A stretch of DNA of 64,000 nt from Pseudomonas oryzicola. Lineage in GTDB: Bacteria > Pseudomonadota > Gammaproteobacteria > Pseudomonadales > Pseudomonadaceae. Under the pieces are notes generated by a model. The model did no database searches. It saw only the letters and a program-made list of their open reading frames with translations, and was not told the DNA's origin. The stretch lies in NCBI RefSeq assembly GCF_014269185.2, contig NZ_JABWRZ020000001.1, forward strand, positions 3,249,001 to 3,313,000, written 5' to 3'. Below, piece after piece: positions 18,574-27,894 of the stretch (its first letter is position 1; every line of letters starts with the position of its first letter). The translations under genes and the position numbers were made by a program.

Positions 18574-19350
18574 TCAGGCGAACAGTTCGCTGGCCCGGCT
18601 GGCTGCCGACAACTCCTCCGTCGCCGCCAACAACAGCGGCGCCAGCTCTGCCAGGCGGCCTTGCGCCAGACGCGCGCTGGGCCCGGCGATGCTCAACACG
18701 CCGATTACCTCGTCGCTTTGCGGGCGCCGCACGACCGCAGCCATGGCCGAGGTACCAACGGCCGAGGTTTCCTCGACCCAGGCATAACCGCGTTCACGGG
18801 CCCGGTGCAGGTACGCCAGCAGCTCATCGGTTGAGCGTGGCGCATTCGGGCCGAACCGGGCCGGGTCGGCGATGCCCTGGCGCAACACCATCTGCAACGC
18901 CTGCTCGTCGTTCAGGCTGGCCAGCCAGGCATGCCCGGACGCCGTGTAGAACAGCGGTGCGTCGCGGCCCATGTCCGGGTCGTAGCGCAGCCCCGAGCGG
19001 GCGCCCTGGGACTTGGCAATCCAGGTCTGGCGGGCGCCGTCGATCACGCCAAGGCGCACCAGTTCGCCGCTGTCCTGGGCCAGGCGGTCGAGAATCGGCT
19101 GGATGATGTCGGCACCGCTACTGGACAGGTAACGGAAGCCCAATGCCACCAGTTTGGCCGACAGCTGGTAGCGGCTGTTGTCCCGGTTCTGCCGCACGTA
19201 GCCCAGCCGTACCAGCTCGGCGAGCATGCGGTGGGCAGCGCTCTTGGGGATGTCCAGGCGCTCGGCCAGGGTTTGCAACGGCAGCCCCTGCGGCTCACCG
19301 GCAAGGTGTTCGACAAGACTGAAGGCGCGTTCGATCTGACTACCAGCCAT
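18574..19350 (-). CDS. IclR-family transcriptional regulator
   Basis: 258 residues. The N-terminal winged helix-turn-helix (IERAFSLVEHLAGEPQGLPLQTLAERLDIPKSAAHRMLAELVRLGYV, residues 5-55) is typical of IclR; the C-terminal half is the IclR effector-binding domain (GARSGLRYDPDMGRDAPLFYTASGHAWLA). It lies between the oxidoreductase operon and the divergent FAD oxidoreductase gene. TGGAAC/GTTCCA palindromes occur in front of both targets and a weaker copy precedes its own start, so it probably controls all three. Confidence 0.92.
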   Translation of the reverse strand: MAGSQIERAFSLVEHLAGEPQGLPLQTLAERLDIPKSAAHRMLAELVRLGYVRQNRDNSRYQLSAKLVALGFRYLSSSGADIIQPILDRLAQDSGELVRLGVIDGARQTWIAKSQGARSGLRYDPDMGRDAPLFYTASGHAWLASLNDEQALQMVLRQGIADPARFGPNAPRSTDELLAYLHRARERGYAWVEETSAVGTSAMAAVVRRPQSDEVIGVLSIAGPSARLAQGRLAELAPLLLAATEELSAASRASELFA

Positions 19351-19380
19351 GACTCAGGTCCCTGAAATTTTTGCGAATTC

Positions 19381-19395
19381 TAGAAGATGATTCCA
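19381..19395. promoter_or_regulatory. Imperfect IclR-type site before the iclR gene
   Basis: TAGAAGATGATTCCA keeps the outer TAGAA/TTCCA arms of the stronger sites and lies 31-45 bp upstream of the minus-strand iclR start, consistent with autoregulation. Confidence 0.45.
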
Positions 19396-19508
19396 CAGGC
19401 TCGATAGCCGCCGCAGCATGAACCACTGGAATTGTCCGTTTATCGCCCATTAGTTGCCTGAGAAGGCCAGGATGCCCTTGCGGGTCGACAGGTCGCGCAA
19501 GAAGAATG

Positions 19509-19523
19509 TGGAACCTTGTTCCA
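19509..19523. promoter_or_regulatory. IclR-type operator before FAD oxidoreductase
   Basis: TGGAACCTTGTTCCA is a perfect 15-bp palindrome, the same TGGAAC-N3-GTTCCA pattern as at 18471, 23 bp before the FAD oxidoreductase ATG and close enough to block transcription or initiation. Confidence 0.75.
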
Positions 19524-19545
19524 ATAAAACTACAGGACACTTGCA

Positions 19546-21264
19546 ATGCCTTCCGCTCTCATTGAAACCGAATGCGATGTACTGGTCGTAGGGTCCGGCG
19601 CCGCCGGGCTGGCTGCTGCGGTGACGGCTGCCTGGCATGGGCAGAACGTCATCGTGGTGGAAAAGGAGCCGGTGTTCGGCGGCGCCACCGCCTGGTCCGG
19701 CGGCTGGGCCTGGGTGCCGCGCAACCCGCTGGCACGCCGGGCCGGCATCGAGGAAAGCATCGAGCAACCGCGCACCTACCTGCGTAACGAACTGGGGGCG
19801 TATTACAACGCCGAGCGGGTCGACGCCTTCCTCGAAGCCTGCCCGCACATGGTGGCGTTCTTTGAAAAGCACACGGCATTGCAGTTTGCCGATGGCAACG
19901 GGATACCGGACATGCATGGCGATACCCCGGGTGCGGCCCAGGGTGGGCACCAGGTGATTGCCGCGCCCTATGACGCCCGCGAGGTGGAAGCACTGCTGCC
20001 CCGCCTGCGCAAGACCCTGCGCGAGACTTCGTTCATCGGCATGCCGATCATGGCCGGTGCCGACCTGGCCGCCTTCCTCAACATGACCCGTTCGCCCAAG
20101 GCCTTGCTGCATGTATGCAAGCGCCTTGGCCACCACCTGTACCACCTGGCCCGCTATGGCCGGGCGATGCACCTGGTCAACGGTGTGGCATTGGTGGCGC
20201 GCCTGGCCAAGTCGGCACAGGACCTCGGCGTGCAACTGCAAGCGTCGGCACCGGCCAGGCGCCTGCTGATCGAGAACGGCCAGGTGTGCGGGGCAGTGAT
20301 AGCCACACCGCAGGGCGATCGACCGGTGCGTGCCAAAGCCGTGGTGCTGGCGGCAGGCGGCTTCCCCAACGATACGGTGCGGCGCCAGCAACTGTTCCCG
20401 CGCGATGCCAGCGGCCATGACCACCTGGCCCTGCCGCCCAAGGGCTGCTCGGGCGACGGCCTGCGCCTGGGCGAGTCGGCTGGCGGCGTGGTTGCGACCG
20501 ACCTGAAATCGCCGGTGGCGTGGGCGCCGGTTTCACAAGTACCGCGCCGCGACGGTAGCGTCGGCCACTTCCCGCACATCATCGAGCGTGGCAAGCCGGG
20601 CATCATCGGCGTGCTGGCCAACGGCAAGCGTTTCGTCAACGAAGCACATGGCTATTACGATTACGTGGCGGCCATGGTTGCGGCCGTACCGCCGGATGAC
20701 GAGGTGTGTTCGTGGCTGGTCTGCGACCACCGTTTCCTGCGCCGCTATGGCCTGGGCCACGCTCGCCCGGCCCCATTGCCGGTGTGGCCGCACATACGCA
20801 GCGGCTACCTCAGGCGCGGCGCCACGCTCGAAGCGTTGGCCAAGGCCTGCGGTATCGACCCGTTCGGGTTGTGCGCCACGGTCAGCGACTTCAACAGCCA
20901 CGCCCGTAACGGCCAGGACCCCGCCTTCGGCCGTGGTTCCACAGCGTTCAACCGCAAGCAGGGCGACCCGCAGCATGAAGGGCCCAACCCCTGTGTGGCA
21001 CCGATCGAGCACGGGCCGTTCTATGCCGTGAAGGTACAACCGGGCTGCTTTGGAACCTTCGCCGGGCTGCGCACCGACGGCAATGCCCGCGTGCTGGATG
21101 AGGCCGGGCAACCGATCGCCGGGCTGTACGCAGCGGGTACCGACATGGCCAGTGTGTTCGGCGGCTGGTACCCGTCCGGTGGCATCAACCTGGGCCCGGC
21201 GCTGACCTTCGGCTATGTGGCCGGGCGGCATATTGCCGGGGCGCGGGAATACGAATGCGACTGA
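19546..21264 (+). CDS. FAD-dependent oxidoreductase, fumarate reductase/ketosteroid dehydrogenase-like
   Basis: 572 residues of the FAD_binding_2 superfamily. The N-terminus has CDVLVVGSGAAGLAAAVTAA (GxGxxG dinucleotide site) and the VVEKEPVFGGATAWSGGWAW block; the C-terminus has the FAD-contacting GLYAAGTDMASVFGGWYPSGGINLGPALTFGYVAGRH. It resembles 3-ketosteroid-delta1-dehydrogenases and flavocytochrome c fumarate reductases, which add or remove hydrogen at a C=C bond next to a carbonyl. No signal peptide or haem motif is seen, so it is cytoplasmic. An IclR-type operator lies just upstream. The substrate is unknown but probably shared with the neighbouring cluster. Confidence 0.85.
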   Translation: MPSALIETECDVLVVGSGAAGLAAAVTAAWHGQNVIVVEKEPVFGGATAWSGGWAWVPRNPLARRAGIEESIEQPRTYLRNELGAYYNAERVDAFLEACPHMVAFFEKHTALQFADGNGIPDMHGDTPGAAQGGHQVIAAPYDAREVEALLPRLRKTLRETSFIGMPIMAGADLAAFLNMTRSPKALLHVCKRLGHHLYHLARYGRAMHLVNGVALVARLAKSAQDLGVQLQASAPARRLLIENGQVCGAVIATPQGDRPVRAKAVVLAAGGFPNDTVRRQQLFPRDASGHDHLALPPKGCSGDGLRLGESAGGVVATDLKSPVAWAPVSQVPRRDGSVGHFPHIIERGKPGIIGVLANGKRFVNEAHGYYDYVAAMVAAVPPDDEVCSWLVCDHRFLRRYGLGHARPAPLPVWPHIRSGYLRRGATLEALAKACGIDPFGLCATVSDFNSHARNGQDPAFGRGSTAFNRKQGDPQHEGPNPCVAPIEHGPFYAVKVQPGCFGTFAGLRTDGNARVLDEAGQPIAGLYAAGTDMASVFGGWYPSGGINLGPALTFGYVAGRHIAGAREYECD

Positions 21265-21338
21265 CCGGCCTTGCCCACGAGGGGCAAATCTGATTATTTC
21301 GCTCAGCCAGCCCCGGCCCCATCCTCAGGAATTCCACG

Positions 21339-22676
21339 ATGATTCACGGCAAGACGCTGCAAGCATGGTGCAACAGCTACCCCCTGATCGAGGACCTGGT
21401 CGCACTGCGCGAAACCCGCTGGTTCAACCCGCACATCGCCCCGGCCGCAGAGGCCCTGGCCGATGTCGGCCTGAACGCCGCCGACGTCAGTGCGGCCAGC
21501 GCCCGGCTGGCACGCTTTGCCCCGTACCTGGCCAGCGTATTCGCGGATACCAGCGCCTCTGGCGGCATCATCGAATCGCCATTGCGCCCACTGCCCAAGT
21601 TACACGCCACCTTGCTGCAGGCGGCCGGCCTGCCCCTCAGCGGTTCCCTGTGGCTCAAGGCCGACAGCGAACTGCCGATCGCCGGCTCGATCAAGGCCCG
21701 CGGTGGTATTCATGAGGTGCTCAAGCACGCCGAGGAGCTGGCCCTGGCGGCCGGCCTGATCAACCTCGACAGCGACTATCGGGTATTGGCCGGCGACCCG
21801 GCCCGGCAGTTTTTCAGCCAGTACAAGGTTGCGGTCGGTTCGACCGGCAACCTCGGCCTGTCGATCGGCATCATCAGTGCCAGGCTGGGGTTCCAGGCCA
21901 CCGTCCACATGTCGGCCGATGCCCGGCAGTGGAAGAAGGACAAACTGCGCAGCCATGGCGTGACCGTGGTCGAGTATGCCAGCGACTACAGCATGGCGGT
22001 GGAGCAAGGGCGCCAGCAGGCGGCGGCGGACCCAACCTGCTACTTCGTCGACGATGAGAACTCGCCGCACCTGTTCCTCGGCTACGCCGTGGCCGCCGAG
22101 CGGCTTGCCAGGCAGTTTGCCGCGGCCGGTATCCAGGTGGATGCCGAGCACCCGTTGTTCGTCTACCTGCCCTGCGGCGTCGGTGGTGGGCCTGGTGGCG
22201 TGGCGTTCGGCCTGAAGCTGATCTGGGGCGACCATGTGCACTGCCTGTTCGCCGAACCCACCCACTCGCCGTGCATGTTCCTGGGGGTCTACAGCGGGCT
22301 GCATGACGCCACCAGCGTGCAGGATTTCGGCATCGACAACATCACCGCCGCCGACGGCCTGGCGGTGGGCCGCCCTTCCGGCTTCGTTGGCAAGGCCATG
22401 CAGCGCTTGCTCGATGGCTATTACACGGTCAGCGACGAAACCCTGTACCGGTTGCTGGTGCTGGCCCATGACCTGGAAAATGCACGGCTGGAGCCTTCGG
22501 CGCTGGCCGGCATGCCGGGGCTGGTCAAGGTGCTCGACTCGCCCGAATACCTGGCACGCATGGGCTTGTCGAGCGAGCGTATGGCCAGGGCCACGCACCT
22601 GGTGTGGGGGACCGGTGGCAGCATGGTGCCGGCGGCGGAATTCGCCGCCTACCTGGGCAAAGGCCGGGCCATCTGA
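21339..22676 (+). CDS. dsdA: D-serine ammonia-lyase (D-serine dehydratase)
   Basis: 445 residues, the usual DsdA length. The PLP-binding lysine is K119 in [13 protein letters not shown]; the phosphate-binding [12 protein letters not shown] loop and the [16 protein letters not shown] loop are present. DsdA converts D-serine to pyruvate and ammonia. The gene ends facing alr, which makes D-amino acids, across a shared terminator. No DsdC-type LysR regulator is adjacent. The 74-bp gap after the FAD oxidoreductase gene allows co-transcription, but a functional link is not evident. Confidence 0.95.
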   Translation: MIHGKTLQAWCNSYPLIEDLVALRETRWFNPHIAPAAEALADVGLNAADVSAASARLARFAPYLASVFADTSASGGIIESPLRPLPKLHATLLQAAGLPLSGSLWLKADSELPIAGSIKARGGIHEVLKHAEELALAAGLINLDSDYRVLAGDPARQFFSQYKVAVGSTGNLGLSIGIISARLGFQATVHMSADARQWKKDKLRSHGVTVVEYASDYSMAVEQGRQQAAADPTCYFVDDENSPHLFLGYAVAAERLARQFAAAGIQVDAEHPLFVYLPCGVGGGPGGVAFGLKLIWGDHVHCLFAEPTHSPCMFLGVYSGLHDATSVQDFGIDNITAADGLAVGRPSGFVGKAMQRLLDGYYTVSDETLYRLLVLAHDLENARLEPSALAGMPGLVKVLDSPEYLARMGLSSERMARATHLVWGTGGSMVPAAEFAAYLGKGRAI

Positions 22677-22748
22677 TTGCACCCAACCCCGTCGATGCAC
22701 CGTGCGAACAGCGCCGACGGCACAGATGCCAAAGGTGCCGAAGTGTTG

Positions 22749-22768
22749 GGGCTGCTTTGCAGCCCTTT
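22749..22768. terminator. Bidirectional terminator between dsdA and alr
   Basis: GGGCTGC-TTT-GCAGCCC forms a perfect 7-bp stem followed by TTT on the + strand, between two convergent genes. Confidence 0.7.
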
Positions 22769-22819
22769 CGCGACACAAGCCCTGGGCCGGCAGCGCCAGG
22801 GCTTCGTGGAATGGCAATG

Positions 22820-24049
22820 TCAGTCGACGAGAATCTTCGGGTTGGAGCTGCCCCATACGGTGTACAGGTCGGCCAGCAGCGCGCCGTTGATTTCCTCGAT
22901 CTCGGCCTGGGTGATTTCGCCCCCGGCCTGCTTGCCGAACAACACTACTTCGTTGCCACCCTTCACATCGGGGAAGTCGGTGACATCGACCATCAATGTG
23001 TTCATCGACACCTTGCCCACCACCGGTACGCGGTGGCCGTTGATCAGCACATGGCCTTTGTTGGTGAACACGCGGCGGTAGCCATCGGAGTAGCCGACGG
23101 TAATGTTGGCCAGGCGCGAATCACGGCTCAGGGTGAAGGTGCGGTCGTAGCCGACAGTGTTGCCGGCCGGGTAGCTGTGCACTGCCGCCACATGCGACTT
23201 GAACTGCATGACACGCTGGTATTCGGTGTGCGTCGGCACGGTATCGCCGAACAGCGCGCCGCCGGTGCGCACCATGTCCAGGCGCGCTTCCGGCACTTCC
23301 AGCGTCGCGAAGGAGTTGGCCGCGTGCAGGGTGAGCTTGCTGCGGTCAAGCTTGGCATGCTTGATCAGCCAGTCGGTCTGCTCGTTGAAGGCAGCCAGGC
23401 CTTTGCGCACATCGTCCTTGTCTTCCACGGCGAAGTGGGTCATCAGCGCGACCAGCCTGAGGTGCTTCTGGTCGGTGATTTCCAGTGCTTCGCCACGGCC
23501 GGACCAGGTAGCCATTTCCACGCCGTTGCGGCTCATGCCGCTGGAATTGAGCGCCAGGTGGATGCGCAGGGTCTTGCCGTGACGCTCGGCCAGGGCATCG
23601 AGCTGGCGCGCGAACTCGGCGCTGCCGACCAGTTCTTCCATGTCGTACTGCAGGGCATCCTCCACCTCACCGAGGCTGGCCAGGCGCACCCGCACCAGCT
23701 GCCCGGTGAAGCCACTGGCACGGACCACTCGGGCTTCCTCGTTGCTGGCCACCGCCACGCAGGGCACGCCCTGGGCAATGATCGATGGCATCACCAGGCC
23801 GATGCCGTGGCCATAGGCATCGGCCTTGAGCACGGCGCACAGCTTGGACTTGCCGCCCAGCTCGGCCTGCAAGGTACGAATGTTGTGCTGCAGCGCGCTG
23901 GCACTGATTTCGACCCAGGCGTTGCTGTTCTGCACAGTCAGGGCGGTGGTGCCGTTGTCCATCGACAGCGGCGGTGCGGCGTACAGCGGGGCTTGGCCAG
24001 TGATCAGCAGAGCGAGGGAGGCAGCCAGGAGGGTACGGCGAAATGGCAT
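22820..24049 (-). CDS. alr: Periplasmic broad-specificity amino-acid racemase
   Basis: 409 residues from the ATG at 24049. An N-terminal signal peptide (MPFRRTLLAASLALLITGQA) ends in AYAAP-like residues near 24-26, so the enzyme is exported, unlike housekeeping alanine racemase. The PLP lysine is K75 in AVLKADAYGHG, and the second catalytic Tyr lies in VGYDRTF near residue 300. Sequence and length match, from memory, the P. putida broad-specificity racemase acting on Lys, Arg, Ala, Ser and others. It may supply extracellular D-amino acids for signalling or for DsdA. The IS5-like remnant lies upstream of its promoter region. Confidence 0.93.
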   Translation of the reverse strand: MPFRRTLLAASLALLITGQAPLYAAPPLSMDNGTTALTVQNSNAWVEISASALQHNIRTLQAELGGKSKLCAVLKADAYGHGIGLVMPSIIAQGVPCVAVASNEEARVVRASGFTGQLVRVRLASLGEVEDALQYDMEELVGSAEFARQLDALAERHGKTLRIHLALNSSGMSRNGVEMATWSGRGEALEITDQKHLRLVALMTHFAVEDKDDVRKGLAAFNEQTDWLIKHAKLDRSKLTLHAANSFATLEVPEARLDMVRTGGALFGDTVPTHTEYQRVMQFKSHVAAVHSYPAGNTVGYDRTFTLSRDSRLANITVGYSDGYRRVFTNKGHVLINGHRVPVVGKVSMNTLMVDVTDFPDVKGGNEVVLFGKQAGGEITQAEIEEINGALLADLYTVWGSSNPKILVD

Positions 24050-24189
24050 GGTGATTTCTCTATTCTTTTTTTGGTGATGTATGCGGCCGGAAAGACCCAA
24101 GGGTATTGGTGCTCGGCACGCCGTCAGCGAGGGTGCCACAGCCATTGGGGATATGGCCAGCTGTGTCGCGCCCAGCCAACACCGGCTAG
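24050..24189. other. alr upstream region
   Basis: 140 bp between the alr start and the miniature element; together with the element it makes up the 325-bp gap between alr and the attH-like gene. A purine run (GAGAAATCACC on the minus strand) just before the start is the likely ribosome site. No clear -35/-10 pair was identified. Confidence 0.4.
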
Positions 24190-24374
24190 CCTCTATACGA
24201 AAAAAAATGTCGCAAACACCGCATGGAACAGGCCAGTGAGACCATGGCGGTTTGGCTGGCTGAAAGAGAAGCGCCGCATCGTGACACGCTTCAACAAGCT
24301 CGCGGAAAACTATGCCGCCATGGTTTCACTGGCCTGTTCCATGCGGTGTTCGCGACATTTTTTTCGTACAGAAC
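24190..24374 (+). mobile_element. IS5-like miniature element (MITE-like remnant), 185 bp
   Basis: Long inverted repeats at 24196-24250 and 24315-24368 match at about 52 of 54 positions, separated by a 64-bp centre. The outer ends (CCTCTATACGAAAAA and, on the other strand, GTTCTGTACGAAAAA) look like IS5-family terminal repeats. CTAG flanks both sides (24186-24189, 24375-24378), the target-duplication pattern of IS5 (YTAR). The + strand from 24248 encodes RFGWLKEKRRIVTRFNKLAE followed by NYAAMVSLACSMRC, which resembles the C-terminal end of IS5-family transposases. The arms include coding sequence, so this is a head-to-head derivative of one IS end rather than a simple deletion. It cannot encode a transposase and would need one in trans. 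Confidence 0.75.
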
Positions 24375-25442
24375 CTAGTACCCGGTCATTTCCAGATAAC
24401 CGCGCCCACCCGCACTCCCGGTCAACCGCACCGGCCCTTCCCAGTATGGGAAGCGGGTGTCCATCCACGCCTGCGGCTCCAGCGCCTCGGCCTGCACATC
24501 CAGGCCCTGCCCCGGCACCCGAACCCGCCACCGCGTCGGCACCTGCTTGCCGTTTTTCTGCCGCGCCCAGGCCTGCGCCTGCAGCTGGATCTGCGCGCCC
24601 GACAGCGCCACCACCTGACCTTGCGGGCCCACCCAGGTGCCGGCGCGATACGCCTCGCCCTGGGCCTGGCGCACCTGGAACAGCATCAGCTTGGCGCCGT
24701 TGTCCAGGTGCAGCGAAAACCAGTCCCAGCCGGTCTGCCCGGGGGCCAATGGCTGGCTGCTCCACTCCCGGTCCAGCCAGGCCCGGCCTGTGACAGCAAT
24801 ACACTGACCACCACGCTGTACGTACCCACGCACGTGGTAGAACGGCTGGCTGTAATAGTACGAAGCCTGCCCCTTGCCGGACTTCTCGCTGTAGCCCTGC
24901 TCGCCGTGCAACACCAAGGGCCCGTCGCTGTGCAGTTGCAAGTCATAGCGAAAGCCTTCGGTAGCGGCCAGCATCTGCAGGTTGTCGATGCCAGCGCTGC
25001 CCTGCAGCGTCCAGTCATTGATCCACGCCCGGAACGGCTGGGCCTGAACGCCGGCCTGGCCGATGCCGCCGCGCGCCAGGGTCTCAGCCGACTGGTGGCC
25101 GCCCGGGCCGGTCAACGCCGCGTGACCCAGCCACAGGTTCGGGCTGTTCCAGCCGGCAGTTTCCGGGCCGGGGCGCAGGGCCGAGCGGAACAGTGTCCAC
25201 TGCACGCCCCAGTCCCGCTGGCGGGCATCCTGCAGGTTGGCGGTGACGTACCACCATTCGATGCGAAACCCATCATGCGCCCCATGGTCGCGTGGAAAGG
25301 CCAGGTGCTGGCCACGAGTCACCTGGCTGAACGCCGCCGCCTGCTGGCCGAGCCCGGCATAGCTCTGCTCCGTTGGCTGCTCGCAGCCACCCAACAAGCC
25401 ACTTAGCAAGCCACACAGCAGTACGCGCAGGCTACGCCTCAT
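24375..25442 (-). CDS. AttH-like lipoprotein, lipocalin/hydroxyneurosporene synthase fold
   Basis: 355 residues starting MRRSLRVLLCGLLSGLLGGC, a lipoprotein signal with the acylated Cys at residue 20. The AttH/CrtC-type domain follows (FPRDHGAHDGFRIEWWYVTANL, YYYSQPFYHVRGYV, LDREWSSQPLAPGQTGWDWFSLHL). It is the last gene of an operon with an FtsX-type permease and an ATPase and overlaps the permease by 11 bp, matching attEFGH-like loci. It probably handles a lipid or hydrophobic ligand at the membrane. Its TAG stop is formed by the CTAG target site of the adjacent IS5-like element. Confidence 0.85.
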   Translation of the reverse strand: MRRSLRVLLCGLLSGLLGGCEQPTEQSYAGLGQQAAAFSQVTRGQHLAFPRDHGAHDGFRIEWWYVTANLQDARQRDWGVQWTLFRSALRPGPETAGWNSPNLWLGHAALTGPGGHQSAETLARGGIGQAGVQAQPFRAWINDWTLQGSAGIDNLQMLAATEGFRYDLQLHSDGPLVLHGEQGYSEKSGKGQASYYYSQPFYHVRGYVQRGGQCIAVTGRAWLDREWSSQPLAPGQTGWDWFSLHLDNGAKLMLFQVRQAQGEAYRAGTWVGPQGQVVALSGAQIQLQAQAWARQKNGKQVPTRWRVRVPGQGLDVQAEALEPQAWMDTRFPYWEGPVRLTGSAGGRGYLEMTGY

Positions 25443-27894
25443 CGGTGAACGGCCTCAACAGTTCGCGCGGCTGGCGACGCGCCAGCTGCCACAGGGGCCA
25501 GGCGCTGGCCAACAGGCTGCTCAGCAAGGCCAACAGGGCCAAGTGCAGCAATTGTGCGGGGAACACGTAAAGCGGCAGGCGCCAGCCGAATGCCTGCACG
25601 TTCAGCACCGCGACCAGGCACCAGGCCAACAGGATACCCAGCGGAATCGCCAGCAGCACGGTGAGGCTGCTCAGCAGCAGGGTCTGCCCAAGGCTCAACC
25701 AGGCCAGCTGCGCACGCCGCACCCCCAACGCCCACAATGGCGCCAACTGGCCCAGGCGGGTCTGGCCCAGGGTCAGCAAGTTGATGAACAGTGCCACACC
25801 GGCCACGCCAAGGGTCAGGCTGTTGAGTGCCGCGGTGGCGGCAAAGGTACGGTTGAACACCTCGGTCGACCAGCGTTTCAGGCGGGCCTGCTCGACCACC
25901 CGGCTGTCGTCCAGGGCAAAGCGCTGCTGCAATGCGGCGATGAGCGATGGCGCCTGTTCTGCACCTATATCGACGCTCAAGCCAGTCAGGGAAGCCTGCA
26001 GCCAGTGCTGGCGTAACCAGCCGGCATCGACCAGGACATGGCCCTTGGGGTTGCCGTAATCGGCATATATCCCCACGACAGTCAGCACCGACGAGGTGTC
26101 TGCCGGCAACCTCAAGCGGTCACCCAGGTGCAGCTCCAGGCGCCTGGCCAACTGTTCACTGAGCATCATGGCCTGCCCGCGGGCCAATTGCTCCCAGGCA
26201 CGTGGCTGTTGTTCCAGCAATGGCCAGCGTGCTCGATAGGCCGGATGGTCGAGGATGCCCTGAACCTGCACCGGCCAACCTTGCAACTGCGTTTCCACGC
26301 GCCAGACAGGCAGTACCGTGCTGACCGCGGGTTGCAGCCCGAGCCACTGGCTGATCTGCAGGCCCTGGGCGGTATCCCGTGGGGTGATGTACAGCGCGGC
26401 CGACAGGCGCTGGTCAAGCCAGCCGACAAAGGTCTTGCGAAAACCTTCGGTCATGCTGCCGACACCGACGCTGGCGGCCAGCGCCAGCAACAGGGCCATC
26501 AGTGCCAGGCTCAAGGCCGGCAGTTGCTGACGACTATCGGCAACGAACCATTGCGCCAACGGCCGCCGGCAGCGACGCGCCAGCCAGGCCAGCGCCCTGT
26601 CGAGCAAGGCTGGCAACAACAATGCCGCTGCCAGCAGCAACCCTGCCAGCATGCCGAACGCGCTGGGCAGGCTGTTTCCCAGCACGCCGCAGCCCAAAGC
26701 CAGCACTAGCAGCACGCCCGCCAACATAGCCTGCCGCTGTAACCACGGCCCTTGCGCCAGGCGCCAGGCCTGGGGTTGTGCCAGCGCCAGCAGCGGTAGC
26801 CGGGCGGCCCGCAAGACACTGCTGAGCCCGGCCAGCAACGCCCCCAGTACGCTCACCAGCACACCCGACAACCACCACCACGTCGGCAGGTTCAGCGTGC
26901 CGGCCACCTGGGCGCCATACAGGCCGCGCAGGCTGGCGGCCACATCAGGCAGCAACCATGCCGCCAAGGCGTACCCACTGGCCACCCCGGCGACGCCACC
27001 CAGCACGGCGAACAGGCCCAGTTCCAGGACCAAGGCCCACAAGAGGATGTTCAGCTGGACACCACAGGCACGCAGGTTGCGTATCAGCCCGCGCCGCTGC
27101 TCCAGTGCCAGGCCGATCGCGGCGTGGGCGATGAACAGGCCGACGACGAACGCCAGCAGGCCGAGTGCCGTGAGGTTGAGGTGAAAACTGTCGGTCAGCC
27201 GCTGCAAACCGCCATCGTCCTGCCGGGCTTGCCATTCAAGATCAGCGGCGAATGCTGCAGGCAGCGGCCCAGGCGCAGTGGCCAGCAGCAGGCGCGACAA
27301 CTGCCCAGGCGCGTGCAGCAATGCCTGCGCGTGGCTGATATCGACCACGATCACCCCGGGGGCCAGCGCAGGCTGCAGCACCACCGGTGGCAACACCTGC
27401 CCTTCGCTGTCGCGTGCAGCCTCCCCGGAGGCCACATTCAACTGCCGCAAGGTATCTGGCCCAACCCAGGCTTGCCCAGGCGAGCCGATGAACGCCTGCA
27501 GGTCGAAAGCCTGCAGCTGCACCCCGGCAACGCTGCTGGCCGGCGGCAGGCTCAATGGCTCGATGCCGATCAAGTGCACACTGCGCGGCGGCTCGCCCGG
27601 CAAACGCAGGCGGCCTTCCAGCAGCGGTGAAACCGCCCAGCCCAGCCTGCGCAGTTGCACGTACAGCGCCTGGTCGAAGCGTTCGCCCTTGCGCGCCACC
27701 AACTGCGCCTGCAGCGGCGCCGCCAGTACCGCACTGGCCCGGGCATAGTCGCTGCGCGCCTGGCTGTTCAGCGCTTGCACACCGGTCCACAGGGCCGTGG
27801 CCAGCCACAGGCCGGTGAAAATGCTGAAGCATTGCACCCGGTGGCGCCGCCAATGGCTGAGCAGCGCCCACAGGGCCAATGCCAGCAGTCTCAT
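25432..27894 (-). CDS. FtsX-family ABC transporter permease
   Basis: 820 residues with a MacB/FtsX-like layout: an N-terminal helix (WALLSHWRRHRVQCFSIFTGLWLATALW), a large periplasmic region, then two blocks of three to four transmembrane helices around residues 245-380 and 690-805, with further helices near 400-480. Such double-FtsX permeases move lipoproteins or hydrophobic compounds by mechanotransmission, not through a channel. It overlaps the ATPase by one base and the AttH-like lipoprotein by 11 bp, so the three form one machine. Confidence 0.9.
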   Translation of the reverse strand: MRLLALALWALLSHWRRHRVQCFSIFTGLWLATALWTGVQALNSQARSDYARASAVLAAPLQAQLVARKGERFDQALYVQLRRLGWAVSPLLEGRLRLPGEPPRSVHLIGIEPLSLPPASSVAGVQLQAFDLQAFIGSPGQAWVGPDTLRQLNVASGEAARDSEGQVLPPVVLQPALAPGVIVVDISHAQALLHAPGQLSRLLLATAPGPLPAAFAADLEWQARQDDGGLQRLTDSFHLNLTALGLLAFVVGLFIAHAAIGLALEQRRGLIRNLRACGVQLNILLWALVLELGLFAVLGGVAGVASGYALAAWLLPDVAASLRGLYGAQVAGTLNLPTWWWLSGVLVSVLGALLAGLSSVLRAARLPLLALAQPQAWRLAQGPWLQRQAMLAGVLLVLALGCGVLGNSLPSAFGMLAGLLLAAALLLPALLDRALAWLARRCRRPLAQWFVADSRQQLPALSLALMALLLALAASVGVGSMTEGFRKTFVGWLDQRLSAALYITPRDTAQGLQISQWLGLQPAVSTVLPVWRVETQLQGWPVQVQGILDHPAYRARWPLLEQQPRAWEQLARGQAMMLSEQLARRLELHLGDRLRLPADTSSVLTVVGIYADYGNPKGHVLVDAGWLRQHWLQASLTGLSVDIGAEQAPSLIAALQQRFALDDSRVVEQARLKRWSTEVFNRTFAATAALNSLTLGVAGVALFINLLTLGQTRLGQLAPLWALGVRRAQLAWLSLGQTLLLSSLTVLLAIPLGILLAWCLVAVLNVQAFGWRLPLYVFPAQLLHLALLALLSSLLASAWPLWQLARRQPRELLRPFTDEA

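Noticed and set aside
22604..24793. A 729-codon + strand open frame across alr and the IS remnant
   Set aside because: It is antisense to alr and attH, which have clear family motifs; the frame is His/Gln/Gly-rich, as expected for the mirror of a high-GC gene. Only the short IS5 transposase piece inside it is meaningful.
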